Assembly: GCF_008520305.1 (NCBI RefSeq)
Contig: NZ_ML703268.1
Coordinates: 259,526 to 323,525 of the forward strand
Reading direction: 5' to 3'
Source: Mesorhizobium sp. SARCC-RB16n
Lineage (GTDB): Bacteria; Pseudomonadota; Alphaproteobacteria; Rhizobiales; Rhizobiaceae
DNA: 64,000 nucleotides
This document shows positions 53,747 through 64,000 of the stretch, piece by piece (position 1 is the stretch's first letter; each line of letters opens with the position of its first letter). The notes below the pieces were generated by a model. The model saw only the letters and a program-made list of their open reading frames with translations, made no database searches and was not told where the DNA came from. Position numbers and translations under genes: made by a program.

Positions 53747-54898
53747 ATGCACGTCATCACCACCCAGAAAGAACTCGAGACCGTTCTCGCCGCTTTCGAA
53801 AAGTCGGATTTCGTTACCGTCGACACCGAATTCATCCGCGAAACGACCTTCTGGCCAATCCTGTGCCTGATCCAGATGGCCGCGCCCGGCGTGACGGCGC
53901 TGATCGATCCGCTGTCACCTGATATCGATCTGGCTCCCTTCTTCAGGCTGATGGCCAACGAGGCGGTGGTCAAAGTCTTCCACGCCGCCCGGCAAGACAT
54001 CGAAATCATCGTCCATCTCGGCGATCTCGTTCCGCATCCGGTGTTCGACACCCAGGTGGCGGCAATGGTGTGCGGCTTCGGCGACAGCGTGTCCTACGAT
54101 CAGCTCGTGCAGCGCATCACCGGGGCGCGGCTCGACAAGTCGTCGCGCTTCACCGACTGGCGCCATCGGCCGCTGTCCGACAAGCAGCTCGACTATGCGC
54201 TGGCCGACGTTACCCACCTGATCGAGGTCTATCAGCACCTCAACGCCGAGTTGGCGCGGGAAAATCGCGCCCACTGGCTGAACGAGGAAATGGATGTCCT
54301 GACCTCGCGCGAGACCTACGATCCGCACCCCGAGGATGCCTGGAAGCGGCTGAAGATGAGGCTTCGCAAACCGCAGGAGCTGGCGATCGTGCAGGGCGTG
54401 GCGGCATGGCGCGAACGCGAGGCGCGCGAGCGCGACGTACCGCGCGGCCGCGTGCTCAAGGACGACGCGATCTACGAGATCGCGCAACAAGGGCCGCGCG
54501 ATGCAACAGCCCTTGCCAAGCTGCGCACCACGCCCAAGGGCTGGGAACGCTCCTCGACGGCGACGGCACTGCTCGGCGCGGTCAACACCGCGCTCGCCCT
54601 GCCCAAGGAGCAGATGCCGAAATTGCCGAAAAACTTCCAGCCGCCCGAGGGCTCGAATGCGGCTGCGGAACTCTTGAAAGTGCTGCTTAGGATCGTCGCC
54701 GAAAAACAGGGCGTCGCCTCGAAGGTGCTCGCCTCCAGCGACGATATCGACCGCATCGCCGCCGAGGGCGAGGAGGCCGACGTGCCGGCGCTGCAAGGCT
54801 GGCGGCGCGCCGTGTTCGGCGAACAGGCGCTGAAGCTGGTGCGCGGCGAGATCGGGATCAAGTTCGACAAGCGAAAAATAGCGGTGTTCGACCTGTAA
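53747..54898 (+). CDS. rnd: Ribonuclease D
   Basis: 3'-5' exoribonuclease of 383 residues for tRNA 3' maturation. DEDD motifs: VDTEF (D26, E28), FHAARQDIEI, and YALADVTHL with the Tyr-Asp of the DEDDy type. One HRDC domain follows at about 210-290 (RKPQELAIVQGVAAWREREARERDVPRGRVLKDDAI). An aspS-rnd neighbourhood is usual in rhizobia. A TTG just before the ATG is an alternative start. Confidence 0.95.
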   Translation: MHVITTQKELETVLAAFEKSDFVTVDTEFIRETTFWPILCLIQMAAPGVTALIDPLSPDIDLAPFFRLMANEAVVKVFHAARQDIEIIVHLGDLVPHPVFDTQVAAMVCGFGDSVSYDQLVQRITGARLDKSSRFTDWRHRPLSDKQLDYALADVTHLIEVYQHLNAELARENRAHWLNEEMDVLTSRETYDPHPEDAWKRLKMRLRKPQELAIVQGVAAWREREARERDVPRGRVLKDDAIYEIAQQGPRDATALAKLRTTPKGWERSSTATALLGAVNTALALPKEQMPKLPKNFQPPEGSNAAAELLKVLLRIVAEKQGVASKVLASSDDIDRIAAEGEEADVPALQGWRRAVFGEQALKLVRGEIGIKFDKRKIAVFDL

Positions 54899-54913
54899 GC
54901 GCGCCGTCTTTTC

Positions 54914-54933
54914 CTTCTCCCCTTGCGGAGAAG
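54914..54933. repeat. Short rhizobial palindrome between convergent genes
   Basis: CTTCTCC, six bases, GGAGAAG. Shorter relative of the repeat at 23546-23577, again between two convergent genes (rnd and the MAPEG gene), where it may serve as a terminator. Confidence 0.5.
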
Positions 54934-54947
54934 TGAGTTGGCACAGC

Positions 54948-55367
54948 TCAGACGATTGCGAGCAAGTGCAGGGCCAGCCAGATCCAGCCCAGCGCCAGCA
55001 CCACCGCGCCCAGGACGAAGGAGCGGTTTCGCAGCAGCAGGTTGTTGCTGGTCAGGTGAACCCAGGCGTGAGAATAGCGCGACGCGACAAAAATCCACAT
55101 TAGTGCGAGCGTGATGTAATTGACGCCGTTGGCCATGTGCAGTGACAGGCACAGCACGTAGAAAAGCACCGGCAGTTCGAACTGGTTGATCAAACTGTTC
55201 GCGACGGTGATAGTGGAGGCCGGCTCGGTCGAACGAACCTTGTACTGGCCGACCTTGGCTTCACCCGACTTGACCGCAAAATGGCGGCGCCGGCCCATGA
55301 CGACATAAACGATGTAGACCAGCAGAACTTGCGCAAGCACCGGCCAGAAGATCGTCGTCTGGTTCAT
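54948..55367 (-). CDS. MAPEG family membrane protein
   Basis: Membrane protein of 139 residues with four helices, MAPEG type: the first helix FWPVLAQVLLVYIVYVVMGRRR, then NSLINQFELPVLFYVLCL (the conserved Asn-Gln-Glu-Pro pattern) and YSHAWVHLTSNNLLLRNRSF. Family includes microsomal glutathione transferases. ATG at 55367 follows AGGGG. Function here not known. Confidence 0.88.
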   Translation of the reverse strand: MNQTTIFWPVLAQVLLVYIVYVVMGRRRHFAVKSGEAKVGQYKVRSTEPASTITVANSLINQFELPVLFYVLCLSLHMANGVNYITLALMWIFVASRYSHAWVHLTSNNLLLRNRSFVLGAVVLALGWIWLALHLLAIV

Positions 55368-55392
55368 GAAGTCGCCCCTGCCCTGTTCTGCT

Positions 55393-57598
<2,206 letters not shown>

Positions 57599-57608
57599 TT
57601 AAGGTTCC

Positions 57609-57706
57609 TGGATCGGTTCAGTGTCGATAGCGCCGCGGAACCGATCCAACTTCTTGTTTCTACGCAGTTCCGGACGGGAAAAACCGTTTCACACTTTTCC
57701 TGGAAC
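57609..57706. repeat. Composite palindromic intergenic repeat, copy 2
   Basis: TGGATCGGTTC/GAACCGATCCA (57609-57619, 57638-57648), then a second part with GTTCCGGACGGG and CACTTTTCCTGGAAC. Same design as copy 1 at 25862. The vapC-like gene ends inside it: its last codons and TGA stop (57689-57691) come from the repeat. Confidence 0.75.
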
Positions 57707-58156
57707 CTGGTCCGCGCCCAGCAGAGCATCGAGCAATTCATGATGTGGCGATGTGAAAGGATTGACAACGGTTACGCCGCCCCAGGTGAAGCCATGGTGC
57801 AGATCTTCCGACAAGAGCAGCCGACAACTCGATTGCGAGGCAGCTGATAGGATGACCGCATCCCAGATACTGAAATGGTGGTCCGCTGCAAGATCGACCG
57901 CCATCATCATAACCTCAGGCGATGTTCCGGCGACCGGAAAGGCGTCGCGCCAGCCCAGAAGCGCATCCCGAGCTTCCTGCGAAGATCGTCCAGCCTTGCG
58001 AACAAGCACGTTGAACAGTTCGCCAAGCACCTGAACCGGAATGACAACTGCCTCTTGCGGAACGTTGCGGAGCAATTCCAGAACAGCGTCACGCTTATCG
58101 GCGTTGTTCACGCCTTCAGCATAAGCAAGGATGTTAGTGTCGAGGGCGACCTTCAC
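57689..58156 (-). CDS. VapC-type toxin (PIN domain)
   Basis: PIN-domain ribonuclease of 155 residues. Acidic residues typical of the active site are in VALDTNILAY (D6), in ELFNVL, and in WDAVILSAASQSSCRLLLSEDLHHG. The start is GTG at 58156, overlapping the antitoxin stop as GTGA. The C-terminus runs about 20 residues past the usual ending (VVNPF) and stops inside a palindromic repeat. Confidence 0.9.
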   Translation of the reverse strand: MKVALDTNILAYAEGVNNADKRDAVLELLRNVPQEAVVIPVQVLGELFNVLVRKAGRSSQEARDALLGWRDAFPVAGTSPEVMMMAVDLAADHHFSIWDAVILSAASQSSCRLLLSEDLHHGFTWGGVTVVNPFTSPHHELLDALLGADQVPGKV

Positions 58157-58392
58157 CGCTCGTAAAGCTCGTCGCGCGTCCATTGCCCGGCATCGACGAC
58201 AGGCTGCCGTTCGAGCCGCGACAGCAATGTGTTGCGCGAACGCGAGGCCACCTGACTGCGATTGTCCACGGGCACGATCCGCGCAACCGGCCGTCCATGA
58301 CTGGTCACGACAAAGCTCTGCCCTTCCCGCACACCACGAAGAATGAGCGAAAATTTTCGATTGGCGTCGGCGGCTGAAACGGATTCGTCCAT
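58153..58392 (-). CDS. Phd/YefM-type antitoxin
   Basis: Antitoxin of 79 residues: SVSAADANRKFSLILRGVREGQSFVVTSHGRPVARIVPVD is a standard Phd/YefM DNA-binding domain, then a C-terminal toxin-binding part. The ATG at 58392 has GGA eight bases upstream; a TTG at 58404 is possible but lies next to the operator. Overlaps the toxin by four bases. Confidence 0.9.
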   Translation of the reverse strand: MDESVSAADANRKFSLILRGVREGQSFVVTSHGRPVARIVPVDNRSQVASRSRNTLLSRLERQPVVDAGQWTRDELYER

Positions 58393-58404
58393 GATCGCAT
58401 CCAA

Positions 58405-58421
58405 GTAGTTATTTTAACTAC
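58405..58421 (-). promoter_or_regulatory. Probable operator of the Phd-VapC pair
   Basis: Perfect inverted repeat GTAGTTA, three bases, TAACTAC. Lies 13 bases upstream of the antitoxin ATG, the usual place for autoregulation by Phd proteins. Confidence 0.7.
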
Positions 58422-58603
58422 AATAGCAATGGCTTGGTTCCTTGGCAAGCAATCTCTGACCGCTGCAGAGGCACTCCACGGCGTTGAAGTCGCACAAAAG
58501 TGACAGCAAATTAATGCGACATTGCTCCGAAGGCGTGATAACCGCCCGTTGCATCGGCTCGCCCCAGCCGGCAGGCAATTTTTGACCAATTCGGACGCGT
58601 TCG

Positions 58604-60025
58604 TTGAACCGCACCATTCCGCTTATCCTTGCGGTCGCTCTTTTCATGGAAAACATGGATTCGACCGTCATAGCGACATCGCTGCCGGCGATCGCCATCG
58701 ACATCCATACCAGCCCGATCGCGCTCAAACTGGCGCTGACGGCCTATCTGGTGTCGCTGGCGATCTTCATTCCGATCAGCGGCTGGATGGCCGACCGCTT
58801 CGGCGCCAAGAACGTCTTCCGCGCCGCGATCGCGGTGTTCATCGCCGGCTCCGTCGCTTGCGCTTTCTCCGGTTCGCTGCCGGCCTTCGTGATTGCACGC
58901 TTCCTACAAGGCATCGGCGGCGCCATGATGACGCCCGTCGGGCGACTGGTTCTGGTACGCGCCACGCCCAAGAGCGAACTGGTCGCCGCCATGTCGTGGC
59001 TGACTGTTCCCGCACTGGTCGGGCCGCTGGTAGGCCCGCCGATCGGCGGCTTCATCACCACCTACTTCACCTGGCACTGGATTTTCCTGATCAACGTGCC
59101 GATCGGCCTGATCGGCATCTGGCTGGCCACCCGCTTCCTGCCGGAAACCGAATCGATGGAAACGCCGCCGCTTGATTTCATCGGCTTCGTCCTGAGCGGG
59201 CTGGCAGCATCCGGCGTCGTCTTTGGCCTCTCGGTCGTCAGCCTGCCTTATCTGCCGCCCGCGACCGGTCTGATCACGATCGCCGTGGGGCTGTTGTCGG
59301 GCGCGCTCTACCTCATGCATGCGCGCCGCGCCAGGAATCCGCTGCTGGCGCTCGAACTGTTTCGCAACCAGGTGTTCCGCTCGTCAGTCCTTGGAGGCTC
59401 GCTGTTTCGCATCGGCATCGGCGCCGTGCCGTTCCTGTTGCCGCTGATGTTCCAGATCGGCTTCGGGCTGACCCCGTTCCAGTCCGGCATGATCACCTTC
59501 GTCTCGGCGATCGGCGCCATCGGCATGAAATTCGTCACCGCGCTGATCTTCCGCATCGTCGGCTTCCGCCGCGTGCTGATCCTCGGCTCGCTGGTCGCTG
59601 CCGCGTCGATCGCCATCTACGGCCTCTTCACCCCCGAAACGCCTTACGCGCTGATGCTGGCCATATTGCTGGTCGGCGGCTTCATCCGCTCGATGTTCTT
59701 CACCGGTGTCAACGCACTCTCCTATGCCGAAGTCTCAGCGGAAGATACTAGCAAGGCGACGCCGATTACGGCGGTGTTCCAGCAGCTCTCGATCGCGCTC
59801 GGCGTGGCGCTCGCCGGCGGCGTTCTGGAAGTCTCGACCTCGGTCCATGGCGGGCCGTTGACGCTGGGCGACTTCCATATCGCCTTCTTCATCGTGGCGG
59901 CTGTATCGGCGGCGGCTTCGCTGTCGTTCATGCGGCTGGCACCCGACGCCGGCAATGCCGTCTCCGGCCATGGCCGGCTGACAACGCCTAAGGCACTGGA
60001 ACCGGTCAGATCGCCGGGAGAGTGA
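58604..60025 (+). CDS. MFS transporter, DHA2 (EmrB/QacA) type
   Basis: Fourteen-helix drug exporter type of 473 residues. LILAVALFMENMDSTVIATSLPAIA in helix 1 is the DHA2 hallmark; motif A is GWMADRFGAKNVFR, motif C VGPLVGPPIGG. It probably starts at the TTG at 58604, since the first in-frame ATG would cut helix 1. No membrane fusion partner (EmrA-like) is next to it. Substrate unknown. Confidence 0.88.
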   Translation: MNRTIPLILAVALFMENMDSTVIATSLPAIAIDIHTSPIALKLALTAYLVSLAIFIPISGWMADRFGAKNVFRAAIAVFIAGSVACAFSGSLPAFVIARFLQGIGGAMMTPVGRLVLVRATPKSELVAAMSWLTVPALVGPLVGPPIGGFITTYFTWHWIFLINVPIGLIGIWLATRFLPETESMETPPLDFIGFVLSGLAASGVVFGLSVVSLPYLPPATGLITIAVGLLSGALYLMHARRARNPLLALELFRNQVFRSSVLGGSLFRIGIGAVPFLLPLMFQIGFGLTPFQSGMITFVSAIGAIGMKFVTALIFRIVGFRRVLILGSLVAAASIAIYGLFTPETPYALMLAILLVGGFIRSMFFTGVNALSYAEVSAEDTSKATPITAVFQQLSIALGVALAGGVLEVSTSVHGGPLTLGDFHIAFFIVAAVSAAASLSFMRLAPDAGNAVSGHGRLTTPKALEPVRSPGE

Positions 60026-60087
60026 GCCAGCCAGTTCAGCCCTTGGCGTCGTCCGGCCCTTCACTGTGGCTCCGGGCGCTCGACGTC

Positions 60088-60203
60088 TAGAGCATGATGC
60101 CGAAAAGTGTGAAGCGGTTTTCGGACGACATCATGCTCTATCTCTTTGATTTAGAGACGGATTCAGATTTCAGGTCGACTCGACCTGAAATCATCCGGCT
60201 CTA
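60088..60203. repeat. Composite palindromic intergenic repeat, copy 3
   Basis: Bounded by TAGAGC and GCTCTA. First hairpin TAGAGCATGATG/CATCATGCTCTA (60088-60099, 60129-60140), second GATTTCAGGTCGA/TCGACCTGAAATC (60166-60178, 60180-60192). Contains GAAAAGTGTGAAGCGG, which matches the core of copies 1 and 2. Its last bases supply the stop TAG of rlmE (60201-60203). Confidence 0.8.
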
Positions 60204-60947
60204 GGAAACGTCCATCGGACGTTCCGATCCGCCTGACAGCGAACCAGCGTCTCGCCCTTTGAAGTCTTTCGCCAAGAGATAGAGCTCCACCGATTCATCC
60301 CGCGAGGCCGGCGGCTTGACGTGGTGGACGGAGCGGAAATTCTTCTTGAGCATGGAGAGCAGCTCATTTTCGGCGCCGCCCTGGAAGGTCTTGGCGAGGA
60401 AATGGCCGCCGGGCTTCAGGACCGACAGCGCGAAATCGGCCGCCACCTCGCACAGATGCATGGTGCGGATATGGTCGGTCCGCTTGTGGCCGGTGGTGGG
60501 TGCCGCCATGTCGGACAGCACGACATCCGGGTCCCCGCCCAGCGCCTCGGCCAGTTTTTGCGGAGCCTGCGGATCCAGAAAATCCAGCAGCAGCACCGGC
60601 GCACCGGGCACGGCGTCCATTTCCAAATAATCGATGCCGACGACATGCGGATGTTCGGCCGTCGATTTCGTGCGCGCGGCCGCGACCTGGCACCAGCCGC
60701 CGGGGGCGGCACCCAGATCGATCACCTTCATGCCGGGCTTCAGCAGATGGTGCTTGTCGTCGATCTCGATCAGCTTGTAGGCCGCGCGCGAGCGATAGCC
60801 GTCAGCCTTAGAGCGCTGGACATAGGGATCGTTGATGTGGCGCTGCAACCAGCGGCGCGACGATTCCTTCAGGCCGCTTTTCTTCTTGATCCGCGTCTTC
60901 AGCACGCGAATGCCGGCGGATCCTGGTTTTTCCGGTTTCTTGGTCAT
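60201..60947 (-). CDS. rlmE: 23S rRNA (uridine-2'-O)-methyltransferase RlmE
   Basis: FtsJ/RrmJ-type SAM-dependent methyltransferase of 248 residues for U2552 of 23S rRNA. SAM motif DLGAAPGGW at 77-85, K58 (AAYKL), [12 protein letters not shown] with the catalytic Asp, and [10 protein letters not shown] with the catalytic Lys. It has a basic N-terminal extension (KTRIKKKSG). ATG at 60947 chosen by family. The stop codon is provided by the adjoining repeat. Confidence 0.93.
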   Translation of the reverse strand: MTKKPEKPGSAGIRVLKTRIKKKSGLKESSRRWLQRHINDPYVQRSKADGYRSRAAYKLIEIDDKHHLLKPGMKVIDLGAAPGGWCQVAAARTKSTAEHPHVVGIDYLEMDAVPGAPVLLLDFLDPQAPQKLAEALGGDPDVVLSDMAAPTTGHKRTDHIRTMHLCEVAADFALSVLKPGGHFLAKTFQGGAENELLSMLKKNFRSVHHVKPPASRDESVELYLLAKDFKGRDAGSLSGGSERPMDVS

Positions 60948-60972
60948 TGCCTGATTTCTTGTTTGAGCATGC

Positions 60973-62388
60973 TCACGCCCTAGCACGTCCATCGTTGCGC
61001 CAGACGCCGTCATCGGCCATCAGCTCGCTCAATATACCCTCGCGCAGGCCCCTGTCGGCAACGCGCAGCCGCTCCGACGGCCAGACCGCGCGGATTGCTT
61101 CGAGGATGGCACAGCCGGCCAGCACGAGATCGGCACGGTCGGCGCCGATACAGGGGTTGGCGCAGCGCTGCTGGAAATTCCAGCCGACCAGTTTCTCCAC
61201 CATGCGGTCGACGCTGTCGCGGTCCATCCACAGGCCGTCGACCCGGCGGCGGTCGTAGCGTTCGAGATCGAGATGGACGCCGGCCAGCGTCGTCACCGTG
61301 CCCGAAGTGCCCAGCAGATGGAAATTCGGGCTCGTCTTGAGGTGGCTCAGCCGATCGCGGCCATCGAAAGCGGCCAGCCTGCCGGCGACATCGTCGACCA
61401 TGGCGTTGAAGGTTTCGCGCGTCACGGTGCGGCCGCCAAAGCGTTCCGCCAATGACACGACGCCGACCGGCAGCGATGTCCACGACACGATATGATTGGC
61501 GAGCCTTGGCGAGCGGCGGCCGGTGAGATCGATCAGGGCAATCTCGGAGGAGCCGCCGCCGATGTCGAACAGGACGACGCCTTGCGTGTCTCGCTCGACC
61601 AGCGAGCCGCAGCCGGAAACCGCAAGGCGGGCTTCTGTCTGGCGGTCGATGATCTCAAGCTTCAGGCCAGCTTCGCGTTCGACACGATCAAGGAATTCAA
61701 CGCCGTTTTCGGCGGTGCGGCAGGCTTCCGTGGCGATCAGCCTTGCCTTCCTGATCTTGCGGCCGCGCAATTTATCACCGCATACCTTCAGCGCCTCGAC
61801 CGCGCGGTCCATCGCCGGCTGGCCAAGCCGGCCATTGGCGGTGAGCCCCTCGCCCAGCCTGACGATGCGCGAGAAGGCATCGATGACGCGGAACTGGCCA
61901 TGCCGGGTGGGAACGGCGACCAGCAGCCGGCAATTGTTGGTGCCGAGATCGAGGGCGGCGAAAACGGGAAGCTCGTGCACCGGCGGCCGGCGGTTGCCTT
62001 GTTCGGGGCGCGGCATTGGAACGACGGGCGAGATCGTCGGAGCCGCAATAGGTTTCAGGTCCACTGCCGCGACAGCGGCTTTGCCTGGCACCGGCGACCG
62101 ATTGTCTTCGGGGCGCGCATCGTCGCGCGCAAAAACCTTGCGCCCACGCCTTCGCTTGCGCCGTTTCTTGGGCTTGCCCTTCTGGGTCGCGTCGCCCGCC
62201 TGCCCGTTCACGGAGCGAGGCTCGGTTGGGTGGCGTTGCTGCCAACCGGCTGCCCCCGGGCCTGACGATCCCGGGGAAGCGCTGGACGCGCCCACCTCCG
62301 GCGCGCCTGCGCCGGTGTCGCGGTCTTCCACTGTCGTTCCTTCCGGCGCCGCGCGAACCGGTGACGGACGCAGCAGGCGCTTTGGCAT
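60973..62388 (-). CDS. ppx: Ppx/GppA family phosphatase with long basic N-terminus
   Basis: Exopolyphosphatase/guanosine pentaphosphatase family protein of 471 residues. The catalytic ASKHA-type domain begins near residue 142 with [10 protein letters not shown] (147-156) and continues with [15 protein letters not shown]. About 140 unusual residues precede it: Pro/Ala/Gly-rich with the basic block [13 protein letters not shown] at 72-84, probably disordered and able to bind polyphosphate or nucleic acid. Lacks the long C-terminal domain of E. coli Ppx. Just upstream of rlmE (26 bases). Confidence 0.85.
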   Translation of the reverse strand: MPKRLLRPSPVRAAPEGTTVEDRDTGAGAPEVGASSASPGSSGPGAAGWQQRHPTEPRSVNGQAGDATQKGKPKKRRKRRRGRKVFARDDARPEDNRSPVPGKAAVAAVDLKPIAAPTISPVVPMPRPEQGNRRPPVHELPVFAALDLGTNNCRLLVAVPTRHGQFRVIDAFSRIVRLGEGLTANGRLGQPAMDRAVEALKVCGDKLRGRKIRKARLIATEACRTAENGVEFLDRVEREAGLKLEIIDRQTEARLAVSGCGSLVERDTQGVVLFDIGGGSSEIALIDLTGRRSPRLANHIVSWTSLPVGVVSLAERFGGRTVTRETFNAMVDDVAGRLAAFDGRDRLSHLKTSPNFHLLGTSGTVTTLAGVHLDLERYDRRRVDGLWMDRDSVDRMVEKLVGWNFQQRCANPCIGADRADLVLAGCAILEAIRAVWPSERLRVADRGLREGILSELMADDGVWRNDGRARA

Positions 62389-62724
62389 GTTTCAAGTTGC
62401 CGCCAGACTAACAGCGCGGCGCCCGATCACCAAGAGCCCATGCTGAATTTTGCCGGCTGGATGCGCGGCCTGCTTGGCACCGGCGTAATGTTCCCGCAAG
62501 GCCGAGTTGATAGCGCGACGCCGTCGAAGATGATCGCGGCGCGGCAGTGGCGGCCGCCGTTTGCCGTGCGCCTGCTGTCGCGGCGCACGGCAAATCCGGC
62601 GCGACAAGTGTTCGCGGTTGAATAGCCGGCTTCAATGAGGCATTTCTGAATTGAATGGGGAATTCGGGGCGGTCAGCCTCTCGACAGAAAAGGAAGCGGA
62701 TACGCAACGCATGGCAGTCGGGGA
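62389..62724. other. Gene-free stretch between ppx and the UPF0104 gene
   Basis: 336 bases between divergent genes. It holds a very strong hairpin at 62560-62594. Short open readings here (for example 62440-62625) have no ribosome site or family resemblance, so I do not call them. I find no clear promoter. Confidence 0.5.
62560..62594. repeat. Perfect 13-bp inverted repeat
   Basis: TTTGCCGTGCGCC (62560-62572), nine-base loop, GGCGCACGGCAAA (62582-62594). No T tract on either side. Lies 130 bases upstream of the UPF0104 gene. May be a structured leader, a regulator site, or a remnant of a mobile repeat. Confidence 0.75.
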
Positions 62725-63657
62725 ATGAACTGGAAACGCTATTTCTGGCCGGTCGTCGGCATCGGCGCGGTGATCCTCTCGCTGCTGCTGCTCTGGCATG
62801 AATTGCGCGGCATCTCGCTCGACGACGTCTGGGACGGGCTGGCGGCCATTCCGGCTCGCGGCTGGATGCTGGCAGGCTTGAGTTCGGTGGTGGCCTACGC
62901 CGCGCTCGCCGGCTACGATCACATCGCGCTGCTGCATATCGGCAGGCGAGTGTCGTGGCTGTTCGTGACGCTGTGTTCCTTCACCACCTATGCGTTGTCG
63001 CACAATATCGGCGGCTCGGTGTTTTCCGGCGCCGTCATCCGCTACCGTGCCTATGGCACCAGGGGCCTGACCGGCCAGGAAGTCGGAGTGCTGGTGGCTG
63101 TCTGCTGGATAACTTTCGTGCTGTCGACGATCCTCGCCTCCGGCCTTGTGCTGGTGTTCGAGCCACAGATTATCGACCGCTTCTCCGGCATCGCCCATCA
63201 CGGCCTGTCGGAGGCGGCAGGCATCGCGATGCTGGTCCTCATCGCAGCCTATATATTCGGCAGTTGGCTGCATCTTCGCCCGTTGAAGATCGGCAGCTTC
63301 CAGTTGCACTATCCGGCGCTGCCGATCGTCGCCCGGCAATTGGTGATCGGACCGATCGAACTGCTCGCCGCCGCGGCGATCATCTTCTTCGCCCTGCCCG
63401 AAGTGCACAATCCCGGCTATTTCGTCGTGCTGGGCGTCTTCCTCGTCTCCTTCTCTGTCGCCCAGCTCTCGCACGCGCCAGGTGGCCTCGGTGTGTTCGA
63501 AGTGGTGTTCCTGGCCGGGCTTTCCGACATGGACCCGGTCGGCGTGCTGGCCGCGCTGCTGGTGTTTCGGCTGTTCTATCTGATCATCCCGCTGTTTCTG
63601 GGCCTGGGCATCGTGCTGTTCTTCGAACGCTCGCAATTCAGCCGGAAGGAGAGCTGA
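62725..63657 (+). CDS. UPF0104 / LPG-synthase-type membrane protein
   Basis: Membrane protein of 310 residues with about eight helices, related to the membrane half of lysylphosphatidylglycerol synthase (flippase domain): FTTYALSHNIGGSVFSGAVIRYRAYG near residue 90 and VAQLSHAPGGLGVFEVVFL near 255. No aminoacyl-transferase half, so it is not a full MprF/LpiA. Possibly a lipid transporter. GGGGA precedes the ATG. Confidence 0.85.
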   Translation: MNWKRYFWPVVGIGAVILSLLLLWHELRGISLDDVWDGLAAIPARGWMLAGLSSVVAYAALAGYDHIALLHIGRRVSWLFVTLCSFTTYALSHNIGGSVFSGAVIRYRAYGTRGLTGQEVGVLVAVCWITFVLSTILASGLVLVFEPQIIDRFSGIAHHGLSEAAGIAMLVLIAAYIFGSWLHLRPLKIGSFQLHYPALPIVARQLVIGPIELLAAAAIIFFALPEVHNPGYFVVLGVFLVSFSVAQLSHAPGGLGVFEVVFLAGLSDMDPVGVLAALLVFRLFYLIIPLFLGLGIVLFFERSQFSRKES

Positions 63658-63735
63658 GGCCCGGAGTCCGCCCGACATTCGAAATCGTGGCGTTTGGAAC
63701 CGGTGTTAAAGCTGGCGATTGAACCGCAGAGCAGG

Positions 63736-63764
63736 CTTGACTATTTTCCGCTGGCGGCTACAAG
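63736..63764 (+). promoter_or_regulatory. Candidate promoter of tRNA-Gln
   Basis: CTTGAC, 17 bases, TACAAG, about 55 bases upstream of the tRNA. Fits the housekeeping consensus in the -35 box; the -10 is weaker. Confidence 0.4.
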
Positions 63765-63818
63765 GCAGCGCTCAAGCGGCTCAGCCGTTCGGCCCGCGCG
63801 GTCCATGACCGCGCCTGC

Positions 63819-63892
63819 TGGGGAATAGGTTAACGGTAGACCCACGGACTCTGACTCCGTTAGTCCTGGTTCGAATCCAGGTTCCCCAGCCA
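63819..63892 (+). tRNA. tRNA-Gln (anticodon CTG)
   Basis: Complete cloverleaf of 74 bases including CCA: acceptor TGGGGAA with TTCCCCA and G, then encoded CCA; D stem GGTT/GACC; anticodon stem ACGGA/TCCGT with loop CTCTGAC; T arm CCTGG TTCGAAT CCAGG. The CTG anticodon reads CAG. Its 3' end directly precedes a degenerate IstB-like stretch, so it may have served as an integration site. Confidence 0.96.
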
Positions 63893-63895
63893 ACA

Positions 63896-63970
63896 TCTTT
63901 CCAACGGCGCGATCTTCTCGAGATCATCGAGGGAGGCTACCAGCCCGGCTCGACCGTCGTCACCAGCTAG
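63896..63970 (+). pseudogene. Short remnant resembling an IS21-type IstB ATPase
   Basis: The frame from 63896 reads SFQRRDLLEIIEGGYQPGST, then VVTS and a stop. IstB proteins have a very similar stretch (RRDLLEI-[IV]-E-x-x-Y-x-x-x-ST-x-[VI]-TSQLPV). Only about 24 codons remain and a stop replaces the next conserved residues. It lies three bases after the tRNA CCA. Likely leftover of a decayed insertion; short length limits certainty. Confidence 0.5.
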
Positions 63971-64000
63971 ATGTTTAATCCCGGCATTTGCTGGAGCGGA

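Noticed and set aside
62440-62625. 61-codon plus-strand reading upstream of the UPF0104 gene
   Set aside because: No ribosome site, no family resemblance, and a strong hairpin runs through it.

Overview
The window comes from the chromosome of a GC-rich alphaproteobacterium of the order Rhizobiales, most likely Mesorhizobium or a close relative. This is inferred from the gene set (an LdtR/LdtP pair, a Mg-type HemB, DUF982, OpgC, GT90 lipopolysaccharide-core-type glycosyltransferases, an aspartate/glutamate leucyltransferase), from typical gene orders (glyA - nrdR - ribDE - ribH - nusB; aspS - rnd), and from dispersed palindromic repeats of the rhizobial type. Most of it is ordinary, tightly packed core genome. 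There is no rRNA, CRISPR array, prophage or intact insertion sequence. One tRNA (Gln, CTG) lies at the right end, followed by a short remnant that resembles an IS21-type IstB protein.

Layout. 0-6 kb: the N-terminal part of the proton-pumping pyrophosphatase hppA, a glycosyltransferase, and a complete osmoprotectant ABC importer in the order osmF-yehY-yehX-yehW. 6-14.4 kb: an FMN reductase, a frameshifted MFS transporter, then, on the minus strand, glyA, a small secreted protein, a GlpM-like protein, nrdR, ribD, ribE, an inserted ParDE-type toxin-antitoxin pair, ribH and nusB. 14.4-19 kb: a Na+/H+ antiporter, the L,D-transpeptidase ldtP with its MarR regulator ldtR, and a small membrane protein. 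19-28 kb: HIBYL-CoA hydrolase, DUF2066, hemB, a damaged glyoxalase-like gene, a RibD-C/DHFR-like protein, ppk2, an aldo/keto reductase and two tandem GT90 genes. 28-34 kb is the most accessory-looking part: small proteins, a GntR/MFS divergent pair with a clear operator, and a LacI-type regulator beside two paralogous small basic proteins, with four identical operator-like sites and a perfect 85-bp tandem duplication. It closes with opgC.

34-41 kb: an esterase, then a compact four-gene set (TelA-like, a lipoprotein with binding-protein and VWA domains, an XpaC-like membrane protein, a second binding-protein-like exported protein), an AraC regulator and a DUF4242 protein. 41-57.5 kb: sthA, an RDD protein, bpt, a DMT exporter, an AI-2E family permease, parC, an exported protein, aspS, an MFS protein, rnd, a MAPEG protein, a membrane protein and guaB. 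57.6-64 kb: a Phd-VapC toxin-antitoxin pair, a DHA2 exporter, rlmE, ppx/gppA, a UPF0104 membrane protein, tRNA-Gln and the IstB-like remnant.

Points that stand out: (1) the LacI - small-protein cluster with four identical 14-bp sites; (2) the TelA/VWA/XpaC/binding-protein operon; (3) palindromic repeats that, in all three copies, supply the stop codon of a neighbouring gene; (4) a toxin-antitoxin pair inside the riboflavin cluster; (5) two genes that look frameshifted.
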